64,000 nt of DNA from Ciona savignyi (GCA_000149265.1 CH000786.1:152814-216813), one strand, 5' to 3'; positions 11,101-19,864 are shown, numbered from the stretch's first letter. Numbers and translations: made by a program. The notes: generated by a model not told the origin, from the letters alone.

Positions 11101-11573
11101 CGCGTGGCCGAATGGTTAGCGCGACCGATACACATACCTTCTCATATATATAAAAACGGCAAGTGACATACCCATCTTGGGTTCGAAGCTTGTGTCGGTA
11201 AAACAACTACCTCATCATGGGTTCGAAACTTAGACATATAAAAATACCCCATATGATTTTACTTAAAAAGAGTGCGTCAATACAAAATCACTTTATTTTG
11301 CATCGTCTGTACATGCCTTTACTACAGTCGGTTACCAAACAACAAAGTGCAATACTCAAGATTATTATATTTTTCTCTCAGGTATTCCTTATACCAAACA
11401 ACAAAGTGTATATATTCAGGAATATAATCAAGATGATTATATTTTTCTCTCAGGTATATGCAGTCATTCATATTTTCAGAATGTTGTTGTTTTTAACTAT
11501 ACCTGCTAAAATATGTGTTAGCTTATTACACTATTGTTTTAGGCGTGTTTGTAATGTAATCGTTAAACATTGA
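5149..11573 (+). CDS. CHPT1/CEPT1: choline/ethanolamine phosphotransferase (CDP-alcohol phosphatidyltransferase family)
   Basis: Nine exons: 5149-5239, 5682-5812, 6155-6302, 7381-7522, 8027-8111, 8473-8577, 9174-9329, 9623-9763 and 11454-11573. All join in frame to give 372 residues, slightly shorter than vertebrate CEPT1/CHPT1. The enzyme transfers phosphocholine or phosphoethanolamine from the CDP-alcohol to diacylglycerol in ER/Golgi membranes, the last step of the Kennedy pathway. Diagnostic segments are WWNYALRFVP, TPLWVHLTSAVCLFIYQ, the catalytic DAVDGKQCRR...FDHGCD (residues 94-119) and IDMTEVQV, followed by hydrophobic spans. The four catalytic Asp are present (94, 97, 115, 119), but the usual Ala is Cys101 and the usual Gly is Glu111. 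Intron 5 appears to use a GC donor (8112-8113). Substrate preference cannot be told from sequence. The ATG at 5149 matches the family's start; no better upstream in-frame ATG exists. Confidence 0.94.
5375..5660 (+). repeat. family A SINE in phosphotransferase intron 1
   Basis: Diverged full-length copy with head (GGTGGGTTAGTGCGCCGCC) and tail. It fills most of the 442-bp intron and ends 21 bp before the exon 2 acceptor. Confidence 0.78.
5860..6135 (+). repeat. two tandem family B copies in intron 2
   Basis: Two diverged copies, about 5860-5962 and 6018-6135. Each contains CGAATGGTTAACGCGAC or a close variant. The second ends about 20 bp before exon 3. Confidence 0.6.
6347..6585 (-). repeat. 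family A SINE in intron 3
   Basis: Reverse copy starting with a GGATAGGATAGGATATTC tail and breaking off in the head at the complement of GGTTGTGTCC. Confidence 0.75.
6968..7118 (+). repeat. partial family A SINE in intron 3
   Basis: 3' half only, from ATGGGTTCTACCAAATTGAA to the ATATCCTATTT tail. Confidence 0.65.
7565..7950 (+). repeat. family A fragments in intron 4
   Basis: A short internal fragment (7565-7640), then a head-less copy (about 7765-7950) ending TTTTCCTATACC. Confidence 0.65.
8735..8776. repeat. AT dinucleotide microsatellite
   Basis: Two runs of (AT)n separated by ACACACGGGC in intron 6 of the phosphotransferase gene. Confidence 0.7.
8960..9080 (+). repeat. family B SINE in intron 6
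   Basis: Contains GGCCTAATGGTTAACGCGACC and a degenerate B box; it ends close to exon 7. Confidence 0.6.
9749..9911 (+). mobile_element. family B SINE with 23-bp target duplication spanning an exon-intron border
   Basis: The element (about 9772-9888) starts TCGTGTGGCCGAATGGTTAG and is flanked by 9749-9771 and 9889-9911, which match at 21 of 23 positions. The left copy covers the last 15 nt of phosphotransferase exon 8 and its GTAAGTCT donor; the right copy therefore carries a duplicate donor. Target duplications of this sort are the mark of LINE-assisted SINE insertion. Confidence 0.85.
10115..10410 (-). repeat. family A SINE in intron 8
   Basis: Near full-length reverse copy from the GGATAGGATATTC tail to the head (ACTAACCCACTATAAGC). 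Confidence 0.78.
10427..10715 (-). repeat. second family A SINE in intron 8
   Basis: Follows the previous copy in the same orientation by about 15 bp and is more diverged. Confidence 0.72.
11098..11215 (+). repeat. family B SINE in intron 8
   Basis: One of the best conserved family B copies: TCGCGTGGCCGAATGGTTAG, CGACCGATACACATACC and GGGTTCGAAGCTTGTGTC. Confidence 0.72.
11331..11453 (+). repeat. tandem duplication carrying two splice acceptors
   Basis: The segment TACCAAACAACAAAGTG...TTTTTCTCTCAGGTAT occurs twice, so two identical acceptors lie 72 nt apart, ending at 11381 and 11453. The second gives the last exon that best fits the family; the first is also in frame (24 extra codons, no stop). 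Confidence 0.8.
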
Positions 11574-11574
11574 A

Positions 11575-11580
11575 AATAAA
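11575..11580 (+). promoter_or_regulatory. polyadenylation signal of the phosphotransferase gene
   Basis: AATAAA begins one base after the TGA stop at 11571-11573, supporting 11454-11573 as the last exon. Confidence 0.65.
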
Positions 11581-12019
11581 ACAAAGAAATGCAATTAACA
11601 TCCGCTGCCACTGTTATATTGCACCGCTGCAGTAGTTTTTTGGTTTATTGATTGTTTATGGTTGGTTGATTTTGGTAACATTTTATTTATATGATTCGCC
11701 TTTGGCAATTTCACGTTCTTGATTTGTATAGCCCTTTTCGAATTCGGCGGCTGCGAGGAAGCATCAGTTTCTTTAGTGAATTGTAAAATAGGAGTAAACG
11801 TATGAAGAAGTAATGTAACAGCCACTGTATTTTTTACATCCTAGGTTGATGAATTAGCGTGTGACCAACGTGTGTTTTACAGTTGATACAAGCGGGAATA
11901 TACCCAAATAACTCTTTTACAAGGTTGTAAGTTAAAAACTGGTAGATAGCTGGTCGGTTATATGCTTTACATAAAAAAATGGCTTCTAAAAAATTAAGGT
12001 ACGTCTCATTTATATACAA

Positions 12020-12150
12020 CATACTGCAATAGCTCAGGTAACCCGACGGTGGGCGCGAGGTGATCTGACGATTGCCCGCGTGTTAACCCCCTTGGTTTTC
12101 CCATTCACGGGAATACAGATGAATATCCTGTCCTGTCCTAATTATAAACC
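12020..12150 (+). repeat. partial family A SINE between the convergent genes
   Basis: 3' half from CAACATACTGCAATAGCTC to a CCTGTCCTGTCC tail. It sits between the phosphotransferase 3' end and the MOCS2 3' end. The rest of 11600-12296 shows nothing recognisable. Confidence 0.7.
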
Positions 12151-12296
12151 AAACCAATGTAGCACAAATAATGGAAGCGTGGTTACTGATTCAAAGCAAG
12201 CTTGGTGAAATCTAAAATGATAAATCGACGCAAAATTGATGGTGAATCATATGAACACGATTAAAAATGTGAGCGTCAATCAAATGAACACAATGG

Positions 12297-14070
12297 TTAT
12301 GGTTTCGATTTCCACGTGCATTCGCTGTTCTCCTTCCAGCTTATTGTACCGTCCGCGTACACTTCTTTCTTCCAGATCGGGACGGTGGCTTTGATACTGT
12401 CGATGCAATATTGCGTGGCGTGCATGGCAGAAACGCGAAACGGTGAGGAAACAGCTATCAGTATGCTTCCCTCTCTTATTGGTACAGTGCTGGAATTAGA
12501 AAACAAAACTATCAATGGAGCCGTAAAAAGGCATGTTGTAGAATATTGGGGTCATTAGGATAAGATATCCGCTTTATTTATTAAATGAGTCCGCTATATT
12601 TATTAAATGAGTCCGCTATATTTATTAAATGAGTCCGCTATATTTATTAAATGAGTCCGCTATATTTATTAAATGAGTCCGCTATATTTATTAAATGATA
12701 TCTTTTTTTAATGACGTGTTTTAACGAATGTTTGTTAATTTGCCGTCTTTTTCTGTTCCTGTGTCATGATTTGATTCGTTTGCCATTTTTTAATACTGAG
12801 GCAAAAAATGAATAAACCAAACTTTTTATTTTATGTCCGAATGCGAAAATGCAGGATTTATTGTCCGGACAATCGTCTGATTACTTCGCGCCCACCTTTG
12901 GATTAACGAAGCTATTGCAGTTTGTTGTGTGTAATTAAGTTTTTTAGTTTTAGTAGAACCCATTAATCCATTGGGTTTGGGAATGTCAAACATCAATAAG
13001 ATAAAATATCCGGAAGTTACAGATAGAGTAGTGGAGTAATTTTACATCGAAAACGGAGAAACATAGTTTATAATGTTTCGCCATTTACCATGAACTCAAT
13101 CGTGCAAAACTGGTCCCTAGCTAGTCGGTTGTGTTCTTGATGGGCAAGGCACTTAACGGACATTGCCTGAACCCAGCGGGATTATTGGGTTCTACCAAAT
13201 TAAAGAAACGTCTGAATCATATACAACACACAGCAATAGCTCTGGTAACCCGACGGTGGGCGCGAGGTAATCTGACGATTGCCTGTGTCATAAACCCCTT
13301 GGTTTTTTCCATTCTTGGGGATAAACATGAATATCCCATCCCAAATAGGGTATTATAGTTAGTTTTAAACATGGGGTTGGAGTTAGAGTTAGTTCTGGGG
13401 TTAAGATGAGTGTTTAGGGCAAGTGTAAAATTTCCCATAGTTTAAGTAAGTAGTTTCCCTTTCTTTTTTCCCTCTTTAAGTATTGCTTGAATATGTCTCT
13501 AAATGTAAATTAAATTAGAAAAAAGCAAAAGCTGCTCAGACTTACCCCAATCGATGATGCACTGCAATGTGCATTATATCGGGCCATTTCTCTCTCATAA
13601 TCTCGCAGATTTTCAGCATTTCCTTCTTTGCCATGTTTTCGTAACATTCATAATCGAGCTGGACGACCTTTTTACCTTTGAAGTGGTTTCTTGTGGTACC
13701 TAAGAAAGTTTGGTTTAGTTTTTGTTTCCAAGATAAAAACACAAAGCTTTAATGAAAAATTGGAAAATGGGAAAAAGAAGGCAATGCGACAACCATTAAA
13801 ACACATTAATAATACAATAGAGAGTAAATTTGGTATACTCCTAACATATAAAAAATGAATTATTAAAAAAGAGACAGAAAAATGTTCATTCTGACATTAC
13901 ATCAAACACGTCAAAAGCTGCGATTACATCACAACTCGACTGCGGACATCAGGTACTTACAATCGCCACTCACCTAAAAACACAGAAACAGCTCCACAGT
14001 CATCTGATGAGACTTTGTCCACAGTGGATTGCACATCCAGATGATCGTGAGTCAAAATGATGTCGTTCAT
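12297..14070 (-). CDS. MOCS2: molybdopterin synthase catalytic (large) subunit MOCS2B (MoaE)
   Basis: Three coding exons: 14070-13974, 13699-13546 and 12489-12297, giving 147 residues. MOCS2B forms a heterotetramer with MOCS2A and converts precursor Z (cPMP) to molybdopterin in the cytosol, needed for sulfite oxidase, xanthine and aldehyde oxidases. Family marks are FLGTTRN followed by [13 protein letters not shown], the MREKWP and IAVHHRLG segment, [11 protein letters not shown], and the active-site region [12 protein letters not shown] with its paired Lys. Both introns keep frame (phases 1 and 2). The ATG lies only 5 nt after the MOCS2A stop in the same exon, so the protein must come from a bicistronic mRNA or from a splice form that skips the MOCS2A start, as in the vertebrate locus. 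Confidence 0.96.
12568..12699. repeat. 22-bp minisatellite, six copies
   Basis: The unit TCCGCTATATTTATTAAATG plus AG repeats with starts at 12568, 12590, 12612, 12634, 12656 and 12678. The unit equals an internal piece of the family C repeat that continues to about 12810, so it arose by amplification inside a family C copy. It lies in MOCS2B intron 2. Confidence 0.92.
12700..12810 (+). repeat. family C repeat, 3' part, in MOCS2 intron
   Basis: Continues from the minisatellite with TTTAATGACGTGTTTTAACG and ends GCAAAAAATGAATAAACC. Confidence 0.7.
12855..12995 (-). repeat. diverged family A fragment
   Basis: Reverse-strand internal part recognisable by GGACAATCGTCTGATTA and GCTATTGCAGTTTGTTGTG. 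Confidence 0.55.
13110..13345 (+). repeat. family A SINE in MOCS2 intron
   Basis: From CCTAGCTAGTCGGTTGTG to the GAATATCCCATCCC tail; the head is missing. Confidence 0.75.
13352..13490 (+). repeat. family D repeat
   Basis: Contains AGTTAGTTTTAAACATGGGG, TTCTGGGGTTAAGATGAGTG and TTTAGGGC, then a CCCTTTC-rich end. The same order of blocks recurs at 35085-35205 and, inverted, at 36045-36200. Confidence 0.65.
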
Positions 14071-14075
14071 TGTAA

Positions 14076-15018
14076 TTATCCACCACTAAGGGGAGGTATA
14101 ACAGCAAGTTCACTGCCTTGTGTTAGCTTGATGGGGACACTCGAATCTCGTTCAATGTATTCCTCGTTTAGTGCGAGTGTGAAACAACCCTGTAGCACTG
14201 ACAATCTGTATATATTTGATAAGTTAAAGTGACTTAAAAATACGATTTAGTTTTTTCTTAATCAGTGTATATTTATTAAGTTAAAATTAACCTAAAAATA
14301 AAGTTTAGTTTTTGCTAATGCATTATACTTAAAATATACTGTGAAATAAATGTTCCAAGAAAGGCAGGAAAACAAAAAACATCTAAAGAAGCAATTTGAC
14401 CACTAGAAAAACCAGTAGCTGTGGCCTTATCGCAAAACTTCAATAAATGGCATTAGCCTGGATTTTATCTTGTTAAACGAAAACTGGGGTGGGGGCATAG
14501 CATTACTTATTTGCAACAAGTTTTAAATAAATCAGCAACTTCGCTAAAATAATCTATAACTGGTATGCAAAATTCTTCTGCTGTCATTTAAATCTCAAAG
14601 AAGCTGTTCAATCGGTAAAAAATGGAAAGGCAAGTACAGTTTATTTCTTATAATGTCACCTAACATATTGTTCAAGGGTCCTATGCCACCCCGGGAATCA
14701 ACGCCTATGGCAACAGCAAAACTAAGGTAGTAATATTTTAATATACCTACATTGACACGGACAGGTATATTTACTAAATTTGAATTACTATATAATAATC
14801 TGCAGTTTTTAACTATTGTATGCTGCTGCATATTCTGCAGTTAAACAAAGATCATCAAACCTTGGATATTTTGAGTTGATTATTTCAAAGAGCTCAGTTG
14901 TAGATAGATCTTCTGGTAATGATAACTTCTCTGATTCAATTCCGACTAAATCCCTGCTGTTTGCGAAAAATTTAATATCGACCTGGACCTGTGTGATTGA
15001 AAACGTCATCAAATTCAT
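14076..15018 (-). CDS. MOCS2: molybdopterin synthase small (sulfur-carrier) subunit MOCS2A (MoaD)
   Basis: Two exons: 15018-14847 and 14197-14076, giving 97 residues (human 88). The ubiquitin-like protein carries a thiocarboxylate on its C-terminal Gly and supplies sulfur to cPMP. Visible marks: VQVDIKFFANSRDLVG (first beta strand, family pattern V.F.A..R...G), LNEEYIERDS, and the end ELAVIPPLSGG with the essential GG just before the stop. The exon 1 donor GTTTAA is weak; it was chosen because it alone keeps phase 1 with the acceptor at 14199-14198. Reading past it would give an implausible tail and a stop. Start could be Met1 or Met4. The last exon also holds the MOCS2B start. Confidence 0.92.
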
Positions 15019-15740
15019 TTGAAAGACAATTAAAATGTCGGACCGACTAGCTTGATCGGTGAGTGCGCTATTCTTTTCTAAAGGGTTGCAAGTTCGAAAC
15101 TGGTCACTAGCTATGCGGTTGTGTCCTTGAGCAAGGCACTTAAGGACAATGTCTGAACCCAGCGGATTAATGGGTTCTACTAAATTGAAGGAACATGTGA
15201 ATCATACACAATACACTGCATATCTTCGGTAACCCAAGGGTTTACAGTTTACACACACAAGATGATAGGAAAATGGTCTATGTGTTAAACGCCTATTGCA
15301 TTTTCACATTTATAGATATAAACATGAATATCCTTTAATGACCATTTGTTCTTACCTGTTTCCTGCTTCCCATTCTAAGAATAGATCTCTGTTTGCATTA
15401 TATTTTCACACACAATGCTATTGTTTTTATCTATCTACTTAAATGCAAAGAGATAAAAAGGTAGTCAACAGTGTTGTTTGTCAATAATTACAAAATGAAT
15501 TTGTTCAAGATAACATCACATGACTCTTAGCTAATTAAGTATAGAATTATGTAGCTTGCATTTAGCCAGTAAATGATATTGATTGAATAAGCTTTCAGCT
15601 GGAAGGTGAACAACTAAACCACAACATTATTTAGAAAGACAATATAATATTGTCAAACAAATCTGCATTTTAAATACAGAAATCGAAGCCTTGTAGCAAA
15701 TAAAACTAAAGCATTAAATATATAATAAATGAAAAGATAA
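15019..15740. other. intergenic between MOCS2 and METTL17, with family A SINE
   Basis: A plus-strand family A copy occupies about 15050-15340 (GGTGAGTGCGC head, GAATATCCTTTAATG end). The remaining bases to METTL17 are AT-rich with no recognisable feature. The MOCS2 promoter should lie here. Confidence 0.65.
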
Positions 15741-17141
15741 CTAAGAAACTAAGGCATCTTCAAACGGAATATAATCCCCCCTATGGCACTTCTTAACCAT
15801 GGATTTAAGATTAGTGCCGTGAATCTTTTTAGTAATATGAAGATTCTCCAAATTGCCATCTGTGGTACATACGCTGCAGTCGACGCAACTTTTGTGCTCA
15901 TGGGGACCACCTACAACACGGGGCCAACTGTGGGTCTTTTGGGTATTTTCTACAAAGGAGTTTTTCTTGAGCACGACATACGAAAACGATTCCGACGCAG
16001 TACCCTTGTTGTTGAACAGTTTTGCAAAACTTGGTACATTGTACGTTTGGCTAAAAATGCAGGAAGTTTTAGAACCCCACATAGGACAAGGGCCATCATG
16101 GGGACATGGAGCAACTACAGTTGCATTATCTGGCCAGTTTTTCCAAGTTTTTTGGCCCTTAATCCCCTCTGTTCCACCTACAAGCAAATTTCGAGCTTCC
16201 ATTATAATCTGGTACCCGTTAAAATTCCCGTGTTCAATTATAACCAAATAATCTGACGTCTTTTCCCACAAAAGTTTAAGCAAAATCAATCGTTCCTTCA
16301 AACTAGGCTGTTCAGATAAAGTGTACGAACTGATCACGAGATCGTATGTCATTTTAAAAGAGACAGGAAGAAATTTCCGGATAAATATTCCAGACGGAAG
16401 GTCAGATTCAGTGTCGGCTGTTGTAAGAAGCGTATGTGACAGCCTATTCATATGCTCAGAGCTATCGACACACACATACTGCTTTAAGCTTTCTTTCCAG
16501 AGCTTATTTGCTGCCCACATATTTGTACCAGTACCGGATCCAAAATCTAACATACTTTTTGGAGTAAAACTAAAATCCTCATGTTTAAGGTTACTGAGAA
16601 CACGAAATGAAGATGCATAACAACCAGGACTTCTTGCCAACAAAAACGCATGAGAATTCTGATGGTCGTAAACTATTTGCTTCCAATATGCGTTCTGATT
16701 CTCTCTATTAACAGTGTTTGTATTCTGAGTCTCAATTTGTTCCCAGTTACCCAATGCTTCCAAGGCTTCAACTTTTTCATGAGAATTAGTCAGCAATTTG
16801 CGGGAGGTTTTTCTCTTTTTTCCAAGTGATCTGTTTTCTGGCGTTCGCCTGGAAACTAGATAGTTGGAAAGGTCAACTGCGACATTCTTTATCACATTCA
16901 AGTCTTGCTGCTGAAGGATCTCTTTAGCCACATTAACAAAAGTACCCGGGAGTGAAACGGTGCGTAAATTACAAATTCCTGGGTGTTGAGAGACGCTTCC
17001 TTGCCACCATTGTTTCCAAGTTGGTGGTCTGTCCAGTTTATCTTGCAGTGTGGGATTCTGCTGAAGTGAAGTTGCTGCTCTTGTTGAATATCTTGTAGTG
17101 CAGATTAAAAACGCAGGTCTTGTTAACCATAACTTTGTCAT
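15741..17141 (-). CDS. METTL17: METTL17 / Rsm22-like mitochondrial ribosome assembly factor
   Basis: An intronless 466-residue frame. The N-terminus (MTKLWLTRPAFLICTTRYST) is basic and hydroxylated, fitting mitochondrial import. A class I methyltransferase domain starts with the SAM-binding motif LDFGSGTGTN (residues 198-207). Cysteines at 346 and 352 (APCPHDGPCP), 361, and 419/422/425 (CVDCSVC) match the iron-sulfur cluster region of the METTL17/Rsm22 family, whose members bind the mitochondrial small ribosomal subunit during assembly. A conserved late segment MVKKCHRGDYIPF is also present. Length is close to the family's. The family usually has many introns in animals, so the single exon is notable. 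USP30, the next gene upstream, shares strand and intronless form 932 bp away. Confidence 0.93.
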   Translation of the reverse strand: MTKLWLTRPAFLICTTRYSTRAATSLQQNPTLQDKLDRPPTWKQWWQGSVSQHPGICNLRTVSLPGTFVNVAKEILQQQDLNVIKNVAVDLSNYLVSRRTPENRSLGKKRKTSRKLLTNSHEKVEALEALGNWEQIETQNTNTVNRENQNAYWKQIVYDHQNSHAFLLARSPGCYASSFRVLSNLKHEDFSFTPKSMLDFGSGTGTNMWAANKLWKESLKQYVCVDSSEHMNRLSHTLLTTADTESDLPSGIFIRKFLPVSFKMTYDLVISSYTLSEQPSLKERLILLKLLWEKTSDYLVIIEHGNFNGYQIIMEARNLLVGGTEGIKGQKTWKNWPDNATVVAPCPHDGPCPMWGSKTSCIFSQTYNVPSFAKLFNNKGTASESFSYVVLKKNSFVENTQKTHSWPRVVGGPHEHKSCVDCSVCTTDGNLENLHITKKIHGTNLKSMVKKCHRGDYIPFEDALVS

Positions 17142-17394
17142 AATGCCTTAATCTTACACATTTAAACAAGATGCTTTTAAAAATACACAAAATTAATTAA
17201 AACTCTTATTTATGTACCTGTACCAGCGGTACAATAAATACACTTAAAAACGTTGAAATTCCTTTTTTATGAACAAAATAAGTGTATTACAACTTAAATA
17301 TTGATACTTATGTATGATGTGACGACATTTTTAATAAAAGAAAACAGTGTAAGTACATGGGTGGCGTTACATACATAGTATATGGATATCGGTA

Positions 17395-17575
17395 TACTAT
17401 ATACATGGTGTAAACTAAATAGTGTTTTGGTTAGGAATATATCAATATTATATTTTGGTTATAAATATATCCAAGTCATTTTTTTAAAGTTATTAAAATA
17501 TCCATGTTTTTTGGTTATTATAATATATATACATGTTATAGTTTGGTTTTAAATATATATCCATGTAATACACAC
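17395..17575. repeat. AT-rich imperfect tandem repeat
   Basis: TTTTGGTTATAAATATATCC and variants recur about four times between METTL17 and USP30. No other feature is seen in 17142-18073. Confidence 0.55.
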
Positions 17576-17914
17576 TGCTAACATGTTTGGAGCATAAACG
17601 ATAAGTAGATTTGTACGAAAATAAGAGAAAAATTTTACAGTGTAAGTCTCAATAGCACAGCTCATAAAAGAGAGACTCATAAAAATAAACTCGTACTGTT
17701 GATGTATGGGTAATAAAAACTAAAGTAGAAAAAAATAAGTTCGAAAACTGTTCTTGCAACAGAAAATTTTATGGTACAAAAAATAAATATACCAACCATC
17801 GGTATATAAATAACGGCCATCCTATTTTAAAGTAATTAATCTTTATATAGGAAAAGTTATTGGTGCAAACTACATTAGAATTGCCCTCTAATGTGGTAGT
17901 TTGCTTGATATGAA

Positions 17915-17920
17915 TTTATT
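17915..17920 (-). promoter_or_regulatory. candidate polyadenylation signal for USP30
   Basis: AATAAA on the minus strand about 155 bp past the USP30 stop codon. Confidence 0.4.
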
Positions 17921-18073
17921 AACCATTATAATTTATCTTAAAACTAAACATTATAATCTGGCCAACCGACATATTGTAATCTTATAGGCTAGTGTACTTT
18001 TGCATTCATGGTAAAATACAAGTTAAGTAGGTACAAGTAAACAGAATAAAATATAATAATAACACTAAAGTAA

Positions 18074-19540
18074 CTACATACGCTCATAGAAGAGCATGTA
18101 TGCAGGGCACGATAACACTTCTGTAATACTGGCTGGTCGAACTAATGTGTCGGATGTTAATACCCACTTTTGTGTGCTCGCATCAGACAAAATCCGCCGA
18201 TACGCAACGTAATGTCCACTCCCTGTCCATTCACCTAAATGGACAACCACGGCGCAGAGCTTATACCACGCATCACATTTCGAGCTTTGAGAATTGAAAA
18301 CTGATGATGAAGAACCACCTAATAACCCACACTTGGTCATTGTTTTTAACCGAACTGAATTGTGTTTCTTGCTCAGCAGCTTTGCAATAAGTGGGTTCGG
18401 CTTTATACCAGAGTTTGGATTCGTTTTGTTATTGATAGAGTGTAAATACAAAAACGGACCAAGATTTAGAAATTCTTCAAATTCGACATAGTTTTGTTTT
18501 TTGACAGGAAACCCTCCTTTCCATACTAATCTCTGTAGATGAAAAGCAAGACAATGAGGTAACTTTGCAAGTCGCACTTCTCGATTGAAATTTCTTTGAA
18601 CTTTTGTTGCGGTTCCTCCGAAATTCGGTTCAACTTTCATTGATGGAATATGACCACATAACTTATCGGAAATATAGTTTAGATCCAATGCAGTTTTACC
18701 ACAAGTCGGTATCCATCGTTTGCCTTTTTTATGATGTTGCCTAACCGATCTAGAACAGAAATCACAATCAACAGATCTTACATTTTCCGGTGCGAAAAAC
18801 TGCCTCAAACATTCAGTCATTGAAGTTTTTCCTGCCCAGCCACAGAATTCAGGAATCGGTAAGCTAAGACTGTCAAATCGATCAAATTTTACTGAATTTT
18901 TTCTGCCACAAAATCCACAAGTCAACCTGATTGAGAGCAATCCTTGAAAGTAATCAGACCCAGCCAAATTAACATCCAAACTGTTATCCAAAAGATTGCA
19001 AGCATCATTAAAGTCACTGATGCATCTTTGCTTGATGCTAGGACGCTTGTGTCCAATTGTAATCAAAGCATTTGACAATGAAGCCGGAATTTCTTTTCTT
19101 GTTCTTTTCAGTTCTTCATCCAAAGTCGTCATTAAAACATGAAAAAACTCATGGGCGTCATGTTCTTCCATTGATATATGCCACCCCAAATTATTTAACA
19201 CAATGAGTAAATGAGAAGGGTCGTAATACGACAGTTCCGTATTTTCATTCAATACGGTTACAATTTCACTTAAAGTTGTCCTGACGGTTTTATTTTTATG
19301 TGTCTCTGATGTTTTCAATAATGCAGCATACAACTTGCTTGCAGATGCCAAACTTTGTAAAACGACATTCATAAAGCATGTGTTACCCACATTTAGAAGC
19401 CCAGGAATAAAATGAGATTTTTTCTTTTTTGGTTTACCCTTTTTGTTACTTCCATTAATGGAGTTATACCACATCAACCAAACAAGGCTGATAGCGCACG
19501 ATGTTGCAATCGACAGAAAAATACATTTAGATAACACCAT
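18074..19540 (-). CDS. USP30: ubiquitin carboxyl-terminal hydrolase 30 (mitochondrial outer membrane deubiquitinase)
   Basis: An intronless 488-residue frame. USP30 removes ubiquitin, especially Lys6-linked chains, from outer-membrane proteins and so opposes PINK1/Parkin mitophagy. A membrane anchor lies at residues 5-25, followed by a Lys-rich stretch (KKGKPKKKKSH) as in the vertebrate protein. The Cys box is VGNTCFMN (catalytic Cys55). The His box is GSGHYVAYRR (His443). The third residue aligns with the unusual Ser of USP30 (TSDTLVRPAS, Ser463) rather than the usual Asp/Asn. Two CxxC pairs (208/211, 259/262) would bind zinc in the fingers. The end YMLFYERM matches the family. Length is near the 517 residues of the human enzyme. 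Confidence 0.94.
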   Translation of the reverse strand: MVLSKCIFLSIATSCAISLVWLMWYNSINGSNKKGKPKKKKSHFIPGLLNVGNTCFMNVVLQSLASASKLYAALLKTSETHKNKTVRTTLSEIVTVLNENTELSYYDPSHLLIVLNNLGWHISMEEHDAHEFFHVLMTTLDEELKRTRKEIPASLSNALITIGHKRPSIKQRCISDFNDACNLLDNSLDVNLAGSDYFQGLLSIRLTCGFCGRKNSVKFDRFDSLSLPIPEFCGWAGKTSMTECLRQFFAPENVRSVDCDFCSRSVRQHHKKGKRWIPTCGKTALDLNYISDKLCGHIPSMKVEPNFGGTATKVQRNFNREVRLAKLPHCLAFHLQRLVWKGGFPVKKQNYVEFEEFLNLGPFLYLHSINNKTNPNSGIKPNPLIAKLLSKKHNSVRLKTMTKCGLLGGSSSSVFNSQSSKCDAWYKLCAVVVHLGEWTGSGHYVAYRRILSDASTQKWVLTSDTLVRPASITEVLSCPAYMLFYERM

Positions 19541-19864
19541 TGTCTTGATTTTAAGATCCGTAAAATACGTAAAGGTAATTGCCTGATTTTAAAGTGGTAA
19601 ACTTATCAATAATAAGATGTGCCTGCAAATGTAATTCAAAAATAAATGCATTTATAGTCTCAAAGGGAGATAAGGTAACGTGGTTATCGCCTATCGCATG
19701 GTAAATTCTCCTGTCTACTGTGTTTTTCCTAACGATCCTGCAATGCTTACTTACTGACACGTGACGTGACCCAGGTATTTCAGCATGAGTCATATTTGAG
19801 TACTACGATGCAAGTTTTCGCTTTCTATTTATTCCTTTGAACTTTTTTTTTGTCTTTAGCATCT

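Noticed and set aside
12316-12558. 80-codon plus-strand frame
   Set aside because: Antisense of the last MOCS2B exon.
15783-16620. Three plus-strand open frames of 99-157 codons
   Set aside because: Shadows of the METTL17 coding sequence on the other strand.
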